Shown: piece by piece, positions 46,882-57,267 of the stretch
Position numbering within the stretch: position 1 is the first letter of the stretch
How the letters are laid out: every line of letters starts with the position of its first letter
Origin: Plotosus lineatus
Taxonomy: Eukaryota; Chordata; Actinopteri; Siluriformes; Plotosidae
Length of the DNA stretch: 64,000 nt
NCBI GenBank assembly: GCA_024760905.1
Contig: CM045735.1
Coordinates: 3,093,161 to 3,157,160, forward strand
Reading direction: 5' to 3'
Program-made: the position numbers and the translations under genes
Notes under the pieces: generated by a model
What the model was told of the DNA's origin: nothing
The model's input: only the letters and a program-made list of their open reading frames with translations
The model's database searches: none

Positions 46882-46936
46882 ATCACCTGAAGAGAGAGGA
46901 TGGTTTCACCACCCCTCGAAACAGATCTGTAGTGAT
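46882..46936 (+). ncRNA. hammerhead ribozyme-like motif, copy 3
   Basis: Identical 55-nt core 122 bp downstream of copy 2: ATCAC 46882-46886, CTGAAGA 46887-46893, stem II 46894-46917, GAAA 46918-46921, CAGATCTG 46922-46929, TA 46930-46931 (cleavage after 46931), GTGAT 46932-46936. Confidence 0.75.
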
Positions 46937-46983
46937 AAATGGAGTTTCAATAGAAAGTCTTTGTCCTGTCCTTTTATTTTTGG

Positions 46984-47004
46984 TATATATATATATATAT
47001 ATAT
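46984..47004. repeat. (TA)n microsatellite
   Basis: Right-hand flank of the hammerhead-bearing repeat, after TTTTATTTTTGG. Confidence 0.93.
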
Positions 47005-47363
47005 GAACTATTATCCATTCTTTTGAATAAATTACCTTTCATATTTTGTAAATAAGCTCATTAAATGAACATGATTAATTAGTAAGCTGGTTAAGTATTG
47101 TAAATTGATGACGTATTGGAGAGCTAGCTGTGTACATTTTGCTAGTTTGTTAAACGTATTGAAATTAGATTGCTAATTTTGCTATTTATTAGCTATAGTA
47201 AATTATCATGTCTTCTTTGTGACATAAATTTATAAATTTGATTGTTTCATGAATGTATTAAATCAGCTGGCTAAATTATATAGCTATTTAAATATTGTAA
47301 ATGAGCAACTATATAGGTTTGTTAATTTACTTATTTAAATGTACAGCATTCCATAGTTACCAT
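47005..47363. other. no recognisable feature
   Basis: AT-rich spacer with loosely repeated TTGCTA / AGCTAG words. Confidence 0.4.
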
Positions 47364-48072
47364 TGGGCAGTGGTGGCCTGGTGGTAAACGTGCTGGATCA
47401 CAGATCCTGAGGTTGGGGGTTCAATTCCCACTTCTCAATGGATTTTCACTGCTCCCCCACCCCCACCCCCCCACCCTCCAGTGCATTAACTGGGTTATCA
47501 AAGGCTGGCCATGTCTCTCACTGTCTACGGTGAGAGGTTCATGTCAAAGAACCATTGCTGACTTTCTACAAGAGGAGTTGCCAAGTCGTCAGCATGTTTC
47601 TGCCCTGCAATGGACTTGTGAGCTGTCCAGGGTGTACTCTGTCTTCGCCCAGAGTTGCCTGAGATGGGCACTACCCTCCTCACAACCCTAATTAGGATTA
47701 ACCCTTTAATGCCAGCAGGACCATATGGTCCTCTTTCAAAAATGGTAATAACTACTAGACACATTGTACTCAGTGCTGCTCAAGTGTTCTGTAGTTGTAG
47801 CGTCGCCTGATGCAACACAGTTTGGTCCCACGTGCCTCACTCAGCTGTGAGACGACCTTGAGTGTGCAGGATTGTGTTGCTCACGGATTTGTGAGAGTGT
47901 TGTTATTATTATGTTATTATTATTATGAGTGTCATTGTAATTTTGTTGAAAGAAATGTGTCCGTGTGTTTCCTTAGGCCTTTTTGATTAAGGAAAAACTC
48001 GTGATAATTTTTTTTTAACTGCACAAAATAATTCAAGTGTTAAAGGGCTAAGCGGTTCAGAAAATGAATGAG
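47364..48072 (+). mobile_element. SINE-C1 copy split by a piggyBac-like MITE
   Basis: GGGCAGTGGTGGCCTGGTGG head to CCTAATTAGGATTAA, then the insert (47702-48047), then the rest of the tail (CTAAGCGGTTCAGAAAATG). Confidence 0.9.
47702..48047. mobile_element. piggyBac-like MITE
   Basis: 346 bp with termini CCCTTTAA...TTAAAGGG, flanked by TTAA (47698-47701) and CTAA (48048-48051, one change from TTAA). The CCCTTT-type terminus and TTAA target are hallmarks of the piggyBac superfamily. Removing it restores a normal SINE-C1 tail. Non-coding. Confidence 0.85.
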
Positions 48073-49104
48073 TTAATTTTGTTAAAGTAAAAAAAAAAAA
48101 AACTATTAAATTATCAAGCAAGTTATATTTAGGAAAATAGTTTTTTCTAATTGCTAGCTGGTTAAATATTGTATACTAGCCTGTGAAATTTGCTACAGAT
48201 TTAATTTTTTTCCTGTTTGTTCTTAATGTGTCTTTGCATTAATTTCAAAAGGTTATTTAACGCTAGCTAACCTACACACCACATTCCAGGTTAATGTGTG
48301 AGTTAACGGAATACTTAGCATTACACTCATTGCTAAGACTCAAGCCCGCTGGTCAAGCAGGATCAGGCCATGCAGTTTTTAAATTTTTACTCAAACAAAA
48401 TTTCTTCCTCCGTGCTTTTACTTGAGACAAATCTCCGGCATTATATCTCTGTTTTCAGCCAGTTGCTTTTCTTATCTATCCACTTACACAAACCTTCACT
48501 CTTTGGTTTTCTTTTTCGTCCATTTCCCTGCTGGGTTCTGGCCAGACTGAAAGGCTAGGAATAAGCTATGGTTGCGTCAGGCCAAGGACTTGTTAAGAAT
48601 GCTCGTATTTGGTTTGTTAGTGAGATTCTGCCCCCGGTGATGATGGCTGCAGATCATTAACAAGTTATACGAGAAACGGCCAGAGTGAGATGAGGCAAGA
48701 AGAACAGATTGATTCGGTAACACAGGGGGTGTTTCGACATGGCAAAGGTCTACAGCTCTATCCTCAAGCTGTCGTGTGGTTGGAAAGGTCACATTAGCAC
48801 TTTATCTTCACATTCATTTCACATTGTTTTCATGCCTTGGCAAGCGATCCTGCTGATAATTACTAATGAGAAGAGAATGAGAGGTTTTACTGGTTGGCTG
48901 AAGTGAAGTGAGATCAATCCGATGAACTATAATATATATATCTCTTATCAGATTTAACAACTATTGTCAATGAGAGTGAGTTTATATCTCTTAAACATTT
49001 CAGAACATGAAGAAATAAGTGCCTTCAGTACTTCCAGATGAGCTTCAGCACCTCTGAAATCTCAATTAGGGTAACACGCGTGTCTCAGTGAGAACAGTAC
49101 GAAA
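48073..49104. other. no recognisable feature
   Basis: About 1 kb of AT-rich sequence without recognised repeats or exons. Confidence 0.45.
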
Positions 49105-49445
49105 CTATCCTTTCATTCATTCATTTTCTGAACCACTTAATCCTAATTAGGGTCACAGGGAGGCTGGCACCCATCTCAGCCAACTCCGGGTGAGGGTGTA
49201 GTACACCCTGGATGGCTCACCAGGCCACTGCAAGACACAAACACGCCGACGGCTATGCAGCTACTCTTTACAAAATTCAGTAATGGTTCTTTTACATGAA
49301 CCTCACAACATAGACAGTGAGAGACACAGCCGGCCTTTGATGACCCATTTAGTGCATTGAGGGGACAGTGACAACCCTTTGAGAGTGAGACTCGAACCCC
49401 CAACCTTCACATCAGTTAGCCAAGCACTGCTACCACCAGCCCACA
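49105..49445 (-). mobile_element. SINE-C1 copy
   Basis: CTTAATCCTAATTAGGGTCAC tail, CACGCCGACGGCTATGCAG, TACATGAACCTCACAACATAG, then a degraded head. Near full length. Confidence 0.85.
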
Positions 49446-49517
49446 TCTTCCCAGTACAAAACTTTTTATGTTAAATTTCTTAAAGTCCATCCATCTGTCC
49501 AACCATCAAAAGCTATT

Positions 49518-49808
49518 TACAGTAACCTCCCGTTATTCACGGGGGCTATTGCCGCCCCTTCCAGCGGATTCTGGAAATCCGCGAGTTATTGACGCAGTTT
49601 TAAAACCCTATGTATGATATTACATATGCTAAAATCTGCGTGTTAAACCCATTCTATATGCAGCCATATTCATTAATACAATAATAATGCAGTAAAATGT
49701 AGTAATGATTAATAAAACCTTTAAAATTTTGGACTGTGGTAATATTTATAAATAAATAAAGTGCTTAACCTCCTTATCAAAAACTAGAGAAGATGCAGCG
49801 TGTTTGAG
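49518..49808 (+). mobile_element. pogo-G element, left part
   Basis: TACAGTAACCTCCCGTTATTC, ATTGACGCAGTTTTAAAACCC and CATTAATACAATAATAATG match pogo-G at 14213. It breaks off where the RTE-like LINE tail begins, so the LINE probably inserted into it. Confidence 0.75.
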
Positions 49809-49814
49809 TGATAT

Positions 49815-51338
49815 CTTCTTCTTCTTCTTCTTCTTCTTCTTCTTCTTCTTTTCCTTTCGGCTTTTCCCTTCAGGGGTTGCCACAGCAAACCATCCGCCTC
49901 CATCTCACTCTATCTTCTGTATCTTCTACTCTTACTCCAATTACCTTCATGTCCTCCTTCACTACATCCATAAATCTTCTCTTTGGGCTTCCTCTAGGCC
50001 GTCTGCCTGGTAGATCCAACCTCAGCATCCTAATACCAAAATACTCACAATCCCTTCACTGTACATGTCCAAACCATCTCAATCTAGCCTCTCTGACTTT
50101 GTCTCCAAAACCTCTAACATGTGCTTTCCCTCTGATGTACTCATTCCTGATCCTATCCATCCTTGTTACTCCTAAAGAGAACCTCAACATTTTCATCTCT
50201 GCTACTTCCAGCTCTGCCTCCTGTCTTTTCCCCAGGGCCACTGTTTGTAAACCATACAACATCGCTGGCCTCATCACCGTCTTGTACACTTTTCCTTTCA
50301 TTCTTGCCGATACCGTCCTATCACACATCACACCGGACACTTTTCTCCAATCATTCCAAGCTGCCTGCACACGCTTCTTCATCTCTTTTGAACACTCTCC
50401 ATTGCTCTGGATTGTTGAGCCTAAGTACTTAAAATCCTCCATCTTCTTTATCTCTGCTCCCTGTAACCTCACCGTTCCTCTTGGGTCCTTGTCGTTCACA
50501 CACATGTATACTGTTTTACTGAGACTAACCTTCATTCCTCTCCTTTCCAGGGCATACTTCCACCTCTCTAGATTTTCCTGCACTTGTTTTCTGCTCTCAC
50601 TACAGATCACAATGTCATCTGCAAACATCATAGTCCATGGAGATTCTTGTCTAACCTCGTCTGTCAGCCTGTCCATCACCATAGCAAACAAAAAGGGGCT
50701 CAGAGCTGACCCTTGATGCAGTCCCACCTCCACCTTCAACTCTTCTGTCACACCGGCAGCACACCTCACCACTGTCTTAGATATCTCATACATGTCCTGC
50801 ACCACTCTAACATACTTCTCTGCCACTCCAGACTTCCTCATGCAATACCACAGTTCCTCTCTCGGCACCCTGTCATATGCTTTTTCCAGATCCACAAAGG
50901 CACAATGCAGCTCCTTCTGACCTTCTTTATACTTCTCTATTAACATCCTCAAAGCAAACACTGCATCTGTGGTGCTCTTTCTTGGCATGAAACCAAACTG
51001 TTGTTCACAAATGCTGACCTCTGCCCTTAGTCTAGCTTCCACTATTCTTTCCCATAACTTCATTGTACGGCTCATCAACTTTATCCAACTCTGCACATCT
51101 CCCTTGTTCTTAAAAATGGGCACAAGCACACTTCTCCTCCATTCCTCCGGCATCCTCTCACTCCCCAAGACCTTATTGAATGTTCCTGTCAGAAAATCTA
51201 CTGCTACCTCTCCTAGACACTTCCATACCTCCACCGGTATGTCATCAGGACCAACTGCCTTTCCACTCTTCATCCTCTTCAATGCCCTCCTCACTTCACC
51301 CTTACTAATCTTTGCTACTTCCTGGCCCTGGTCCTAGC
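49815..51338 (-). mobile_element. RTE-like LINE, 5' truncated
   Basis: 1.5-kb minus-strand element. The 412-codon frame at 50056-51294 is a reverse transcriptase from just before domain 1: KSGKAVGPDDIPVEVWKCLG, FGFMPRKSTTDAVFALR, CAFVDLEKAYDRVPREELWY, GLHQGSALSPFLFAMVMD, catalytic MMFADDIVICSE and FKYLGSTIQSNG, then thumb and C-terminal region. A TGA (complement at about 50053) replaces an Arg-type codon; beyond it the frame continues (RMLRLDLPGRRPRG, RFMDVVKEDMKVIG) to a stop near 49872. The 3' UTR is very short and ends GGGAAAAGCCGAAAGGAAAA with a (GAA)n tail. The endonuclease domain is lost, so it is immobile by itself, but it is the most intact retroelement here. Confidence 0.9.
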
Positions 51339-51565
51339 AGCTCTACACAGTAAATCATTGAAAGTAGAGACTTGTAAAGTATAAAGAATTGAAACATTTC
51401 TTATCAACCCTACACATCCCGAATGAACGTCGCCTGCTGCAACTGTGGCAAGGAAAAAAAAACCCTCAGTAAATGCGAGGAAGAAACCTTGATAGGTACC
51501 GGTTCCAAAAGGGAAACCCATCCTCATTTGGGTGGAACCATAAAATTACAAACCATATACTTATA
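51339..51565. repeat. probable old interspersed repeat
   Basis: AAGAAACCTTGATAGGTACC and GGGAAACCCATCCTCATTTG resemble a repeat often seen in fish 3' UTRs; no second copy in the window, class unknown. Confidence 0.3.
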
Positions 51566-51754
51566 TATATATATATATATATGAGAAATTCATACCAAAT
51601 GTTCGTCCAAAATGTTGTCTGGCTGGTTTTATAGCTGCAAGTCCTAAATAATTGTGGGAAGGAGTCTATCACCAGAAGTGAAAAGTCATAAAAGTCATTG
51701 ACAGCTAGTGCACATCTGGGCCCATTTACGTCTTCATCAGCAGGAAGAACTGTT

Positions 51755-51885
51755 CAGAAAACGGTGATCCGAATCAAATTCTGGACACAGGAATCTTTTT
51801 AAAGGTTATTTAACATTGTGAGAAGACCATGAAGTGTGGTACGAATGCAGGCCCAGCAGGGGGTGCTGTGCACTTTCATGTACTA
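51755..51885 (+). repeat. UR1 interspersed repeat fragment
   Basis: GGTGATCCGAATCAAATTCTG, GTTATTTAACATTGTGAGA and AGGGGGTGCTGTGCACTTTC match the block order at 690-780 and 870. Confidence 0.55.
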
Positions 51886-52095
51886 TCTTTACAATTGTCT
51901 ACTTATCTACTCTCTGGAGAGTATACATTCACTTACAGTACACGTGGTGCACTTTTGACCGTCTGTCTTCCTTCATCCTGTTTTCTTTGCCATCCCTTGC
52001 ATGGTTGATGGGGGGGGGGGGGGAGGGGGGGTTCAAAGTGATTCTTTTTAAAAGAGGTAGAATTACATTTTTCAGAAATGGGCCCAGGACATTTC
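51886..52095. other. no recognised element; poly-G tract
   Basis: G-rich run at 52010-52030 with one A interruption; nothing else recognised. Confidence 0.6.
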
Positions 52096-52395
52096 ATTTT
52101 CTGTAACCACTTAATCCTAATTAGGGTCACGGGGAGGCTGGCGCCCATCCCAGCCGACTCTGGGCGAGGGCAGAGTACACCCGGGACGGCTCGCCAGGTC
52201 ATCGCAGGGCGGAAACACGCTGACAGCTATGTGGCTCCTCTTTACAAAAGTTAGCAATGGTTCTTTTACACGTCCGGCCTTTGATAACCCAGTTAGTGCA
52301 CTGGGGGGACAGCAACTATCCGTGGAGAGTGGGGCTTGAACCCCCAACCTTAGGATCAATGATCCAGCACCTGATCACCAGGCCACCACTGCGGG
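52096..52395 (-). mobile_element. SINE-C1 copy
   Basis: CTTAATCCTAATTAGGGTCAC tail, CACGCTGACAGCTATG, and AACCCCCAACCTTAGGATC / CAGGCCACCACTGC head. A deletion in the middle. Confidence 0.85.
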
Positions 52396-53170
52396 CCTAG
52401 GACCTAGGACATGACATAGTAATTCAGAACCTGCATGCACTTATGTGTGACACATTATATATCACCCCGCCACGTGTTTATGTGTGTTTATACTGCAGTC
52501 ATTTTGGTATCATAAACCTGCGCCTCACAGAAACATGAAGCCTCTGTACACTGTAGAATTTAGGCAGTCAGTAAACCCAGAAGAGCTGGAGATCCGTCAT
52601 CAGTAACGATTCCTAGCAGTGCATTAGACCTTCTGTTCCTGCGTTTGTTGTGCTGTGTAGCATAGCATCACACGCCTACGCCTCACAGCAATGAGAGAAT
52701 GAGATTCACAAAAAAAAAAACAAACAAAAAAAAAAACCATCAAAGTAGTGCCATATTAGCCATATCTAGGCTACATCGAATTTGTTGTACTTCTGCCTAA
52801 TATATTTCTGTCACTGGGCTATATGTATATATATAAATAAATAAATAAATAAATAAAAATATACTGTAGTGTAGTGTCTATACAGGGATTCCTCCTACTA
52901 ACTTTTTTATATTGTTTGTCCAGACAGGCAGACAGCAATGCCTTTTTTTCTTTTTCTTTTTTTTTCTTCTGGGTTAACAACATCCTTGACCTAAAATGAA
53001 CTGGATTTGTGCTCAGTGCAAAGGGCTCTTCATTCCGCTTCTCTCCAGCGAGACATGCCTGAGTTTGGAGTGAGTGTACAATAGGAATGCTGAAGCAGTC
53101 TGTGCTTCAAAACTAACTGATTAAAAAGAGTTAAAAAAAAACCCCACCTTTTACATAAATAACATTTTGT
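52396..53170. other. no recognisable feature
   Basis: AT-rich with A/T runs and (AAAT)n near 52838; no exon recognised. Confidence 0.45.
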
Positions 53171-53172
53171 CT

Positions 53173-53465
53173 TGGGCAGTGGTGCCCTGGTGGTAAAGGG
53201 GCTGGATCACTGAGTTCCAACCCCACTCTCAATGGATTGTCACTGCTGTCCCCCCAGTGCACTAACCGGGTTCTCAAAGGCCGGCCGTCTCTCTCACTGT
53301 CTGTGGTGGGAGGTTCGTGTAAAAGAGCCACTGCTGACTTTCCTAAAGAGGAGCTTCATAGCCGTCAGTCTGTTTCTTACCCCTGGACGGCTGTCCTTGC
53401 CCAGAGTCGCGTGAGTTGGGTGCCAGCCTCCCTGTGACCCTAATTAGGATTAAGCGGTTCAGAAG
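53173..53465 (+). mobile_element. SINE-C1 copy
   Basis: TGGGCAGTGGTGCCCTGGTG head, CCAGTGCACTAACCGGGTTC, and tail CCTAATTAGGATTAAGCGG. Confidence 0.85.
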
Positions 53466-53481
53466 ATGTTCGGTTCATCAT

Positions 53482-53700
53482 CAGTTCATTTTCTGTAATC
53501 GCTTAATCCTAACTAAGGTCACGGAGAGGCTTGCGCCCGTCCCAGCCGACCCTGGGCGAGGGCAAAGCACACCCTGGATGGCTCACCAGACCATCACAGG
53601 GCAGAAACATGCTGACGGCTATGCAGCTCCTCTTTACGAAAGTCAGCAGCGGTTCTTTTGCATGAACCTCACACCACGGACACTGAGAAACACGTTGGTC
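53482..53700 (-). mobile_element. SINE-C1 3' part
   Basis: Opposite orientation to its neighbour: CGCTTAATCCTAACTAAGGTC tail through AACATGCTGACGGCTATGC to GAACCTCACACCACGGAC. The head is missing; 53835-53925 may hold another degraded SINE head. Confidence 0.75.
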
Positions 53701-54054
53701 CCAATGAGACCCTGATTGGCAATCAGGAAAAGTGATAACGTCTGGAATGATTGATGTGACTCTGCTCAGGGTGTTTATATTTACACTGACAGAATTTGGC
53801 AGATTGTGACTTACTATCTTTGTTTCATACAATTGTGGGTGAACAGCGCTGCCGGTGCTGATTGAGCCGGTGGCTTATGGATCAGTAGCCCGTCTCCTTA
53901 TCCACTACACCAGCACCACCCTGCTTATAATACATTCCCAAGCCTTATTAGAGTCACGGTAGACGATGTTGGACTTTTTTTTAATGCCGCCTTGTTTCTT
54001 TTAAAATGCTTTTCTTTATTTATAATCTTAACTAACAGTCTTTGTGCTTTCCAG

Positions 54055-54113
54055 GGCCTTGTACACATACGAAGAAGATGACAGCAATGATCTGGCGCTG
54101 GCATCATCAGGAG
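54055..54113 (+). CDS. dbn1: drebrin coding exon (ADF-H domain, part 1)
   Basis: A 59-bp internal exon. The acceptor is a pyrimidine-rich tract ending in CAG at 54054, with a CTAAC branch-point-like motif about 20 nt upstream; the donor is GAG|GTAGGT at 54114. The first base completes a codon split in phase 2 (probably TG|G, Trp), then it reads ALYTYEEDDSNDLALASSG and leaves one base for the next exon (phase 1). The ALYTYE...NDL..A.SG pattern is the second segment of the ADF-homology domain of drebrin and drebrin-like proteins, directly after the exon that carries the start codon. Drebrin binds the sides of actin filaments in dendritic spines and cell cortex. This exon alone fits drebrin or drebrin-like; the later exons decide for drebrin. 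The start-codon exon was not found in the window. Call from recalled family sequence, not a search. Confidence 0.88.
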
Positions 54114-54734
54114 GTAGGTTATATTCAGCTGTAATTCACCCTAATGTACATCTGCCTCATCTTCAGCTGTAATAATTCTGTCATGGTGATGGATAAAGCT
54201 CGTTTTCTACATGACAATTAGCATAATTATTTCTGGCGTTAAAGATCTGTTTCCGCAGACTGATGTGCGAGAGCTTCGTTCGATGATTGTTGTCTATTGT
54301 TAATAACTGAACAGAGTTTGGAGTTTGAATCGTTTTCAGCGGGACTGCCGTTTTCACCGCGAACGCCGTGTCATTATCCGGGTTTCGGCTTATCAGATCG
54401 AACCCGTGGCGTTTCCCTCCATTCTGCGAGCGTGTAATTAATCGGGATGAAGAGACGGGATCTCCGGCAGATGTATTGTTGTTGCTACAGGACTCGGTTT
54501 GAGTGTAATTGCACCACAGTCGAGGTTCATTCATTACTTTGAGTGGGAACTGAAAACAGATGCTTATTCCAGATACATGACCTGCTTCGTAATGTAAATA
54601 AACATAACACGTGACGGCCGCACCGCGACAGGAAAATAATCCACAATCAGGTGAAGTGATAGTGACTGAAGATACGGAGCGTTACCGCCTCATAGCCATC
54701 CCATATTCAATCAGTAACACAGAATGGACCGCAA

Positions 54735-55292
54735 AGCATAGTGGGCAGCTCGTCTGCCTCACAGCAAGAAGTTCCTGGGTTCAAGTCTCAAGCTTGCATG
54801 GGTTTCATCCGGGTACTCTGGTTTCCTCCCACTATTTAAGGACATTGGGCTAATTGGCTGACTTTAGGTGTGAGTGTGTATGTGTGTCGCCCTGCAATAG
54901 TCTAGGCTTAGCCCAGGAGGTCTGAGATAGGCTCCAGCCTCCGTGTGACCCTGTGGGCTTTTTTGGGCTTTTTACACCTGAGCCTATTGGCTCATCAGGC
55001 CGGTGCTTATTCCCAGTGTCGGTCGCGTGAATCGACCAGGAGTTCAACTCCTCCTGGATGGGACGCTAGTCCATCGCAGGTTCCCTTCCCAGTATATTTT
55101 ACTGTTTCCCATTTATCCTGCTGGGTGGACAGAGACACACTTGTGATTGCGACCTTGCCCAGGGGTCTTAGCACAGTGGGGGTCTAACTGGGATTTGAAC
55201 ACACAACCTCCTGATCATGAGCGCAGAACCCTAACCACCACACCATCAGCCCCACTCCGTGTGTCTGTAGGATTAAATGGTTTGGTAAATGA
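54735..55292 (+). mobile_element. SINE-B copy split by SINE-D
   Basis: CTCACAGCAAGAAGTTCCTGG, GGGTTTCATCCGGGTACTCTG and CAGCCTCCGTGTGACCCTG, then SINE-D, then the remaining tail GTAGGATTAAATGG. Confidence 0.8.
54950..55254 (-). mobile_element. SINE-D copy nested in SINE-B
   Basis: Near full length, minus strand. The flanks carry duplicated CTCCGTGTG (before CACCCTG-type sequence on the left and before TCTGTAGG on the right), a retroposition-type target duplication. Confidence 0.8.
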
Positions 55293-55296
55293 GTGA

Positions 55297-55635
55297 GGGG
55301 CAGTGGTGGGCTGGCAGTAAAGGGCACTGGATCACTGATCCCAAGGTTGGGGGTTCAAGCCCCACTCTCAACGGGTTGTCATCGTCCCCCCAGTGCACTA
55401 ACCGGGTTATCAAGGGTGGGCCATGTCTCTCACTGTCTATGGTGTGAGGTTCAGGTAAAAGAACCATTGCTGACTTTCGAAAAGAGGAGCTGCAAAGCCG
55501 TCAGTGTGTTTCTGCCCTGCGATGGCCTGCTGAGCCATCCAGGGTGTGCTCTGCCCTCGCCTGGAGTCAACTGGGATGTGTGCCAGATTCCCTGTGACCC
55601 TAATTAGGATTACGCGGTTACAGGAAATGAATGAA
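55297..55635 (+). mobile_element. SINE-C1 copy
   Basis: GGGCAGTGGTGGGCTGGCAG head, CCAGTGCACTAACCGGG, CAGTGTGTTTCTGCCCTGC, and tail CCTAATTAGGATTACGCGG. Confidence 0.88.
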
Positions 55636-55729
55636 GAGAAGTTTATTATACTTAATACTTTATTCTGATACTTAATTCTGAGGAATTACGACATTCATGG
55701 TCTTTTATTTATTCATTGATTGATTCATT

Positions 55730-55835
55730 CACTTCTGAAGCCGCTAATCAGGGTCGCGTGGGAGGCTGGCACCCATCTCAGCTGACTCTGAGGGCAGAAT
55801 ACACCCTGGGCTGCTCATCAGGCCATTGCAGCGTT
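55730..55835 (-). mobile_element. SINE-C1 tail fragment
   Basis: GAAGCCGCTAATCAGGGTCG, GGCTGGCACCCATCTCAGC and CATCAGGCCATTGCAG. Confidence 0.7.
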
Positions 55836-56013
55836 TATTTATTTATTTATTTATGACCCCAATGTTATGAATAAAAGACAGCTGCTGAGGAGCAGACGAA
55901 TTAAACTATTTTAAAAATCCAAATTATACAATTTCAGACTCGTTTTTTGGTTTTGATTTACTCTATTAGTCCAACAAGGGAAATTTTGCCTCTGCATTCT
56001 ACCCATCAAAGTG

Positions 56014-56015
<2 letters not shown>

Positions 56016-56074
<59 letters not shown>

Positions 56075-56130
56075 CCCCCACACACACACACACTCACTCA
56101 CACACATACACACGTAAACAGTGAGCACAC
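56016..56130. repeat. (CA)n microsatellite
   Basis: CA tract of about 28 units at 56016-56070, then broken CA sequence. Confidence 0.95.
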
Positions 56131-56567
56131 ACACACAGAGCATTGGGCACACCAGGAGAGCAGTTAGGGGTCATCTGTCTTGCTCAAGGGCATTTCAGCC
56201 ATGACGTTAAAGGAAGGGAACGTGCAGCTCACAACCCCCATGCGGCCAACCATTTTTCCTGCTGGTTTGGGAATCGACCAAGTGACCTTTAGGTCCCAAA
56301 GCCAAAGCTTCTTTAAACATTACGCCATAGCTGCTCTCATGTCTCTGTATGTCTGTGAATGAGAGTATTGAAACAATAACGTTTTAGAACAAGTGAATTA
56401 ATGTAAAGATTGATTTCATATCACAGCTGGAACCCCTGTCGGAGGGGTGAGGTAACAGGAACATAATTAGAGTCTTCGGATTGGAGGATTCAGTCACGTT
56501 GTGGTACAATCACTTTTACTCGCTAGTGATAGCAAAGGAACATGTTCTTATCCTTGTTAGCCTGGGC

Positions 56568-56570
<3 letters not shown>

Positions 56571-56619
<49 letters not shown>
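56571..56619. repeat. (TG)n microsatellite
   Basis: About 24 TG units in dbn1 intron 2. Confidence 0.97.
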
Positions 56620-56620
<1 letters not shown>

Positions 56621-57267
56621 TCTCCCCATCTTCTGCCAGAAGCCCAGGGTCTGCCTGTCTGGTTCTGATTTCGCTTTTGAGCTTTCAGTACCACTGACGG
56701 GAAGTGAGTCACTAACCCAACTGTCTGCTCCATGAATTAACTCGGCCGATCCTGCAGCTTCGGAGTCTCTTGTACACTTAGACGGACAACTTCCTGACAC
56801 ACACTTAACCTCGTCTTGAATTATAATGCGCTGTTAGTGCGGATTTTCTGTGATGTTTGTGTTTTATTATCGAACTAAAGTAAATTCGTGTACAGCAGGC
56901 GGATAATGTCGACGCTCTCAGAGATTTTCAGTGGAAATGAGGCTCGCGTTTGAAACATGAATCACGGCTATTAATGTTATTATTAAGATCAGGGCCAATC
57001 TGGTAAGAAAGTAGGCGGGAGGTTTAATTTCATTTAATTCTTAAATTAAAGGGTTTTCGGGTTACATTTTGCTTTCACATTGTTCACGATGAGTATAAAG
57101 TGCTTCAGAAGCAGCAGGTATGAAAATAAAAATTAATACAATATAACATATTACAACAAATATAATAACACGTGTAGAGATCAGTTTTTAAGCAAAATAA
57201 ATACACATGGAAACCGTTTATCAGGCGAAACACAGTCCACATTGTTTTCATTACAAACTAAAAATAT

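Larger units (their letters stand above)
46635..46983. mobile_element. hammerhead-bearing retroelement repeat (Penelope-like or retrozyme-like)
   Basis: Three copies of a roughly 105-bp unit: one inverted (about 46640-46745), two direct (46748-46858 and 46869-46973). Units 1 and 2 form a long near-perfect palindrome. Unit 2 has a local duplication of about 20 bp (around 46800-46833). Each unit contains a hammerhead-like motif. Penelope-like elements carry such ribozymes in their terminal repeats, often tandem and with inverted pieces; animal retrozymes carry them in short tandem units. No reverse transcriptase seen nearby, so this would be a terminal remnant or a non-autonomous element. Confidence 0.7.

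Noticed and set aside
51665..51745. Fourth hammerhead candidate (CTGATGA on the minus strand near 51730)
   Set aside because: CTGATGA is present, but no GAAA partner, stem II or stem I could be formed around it.
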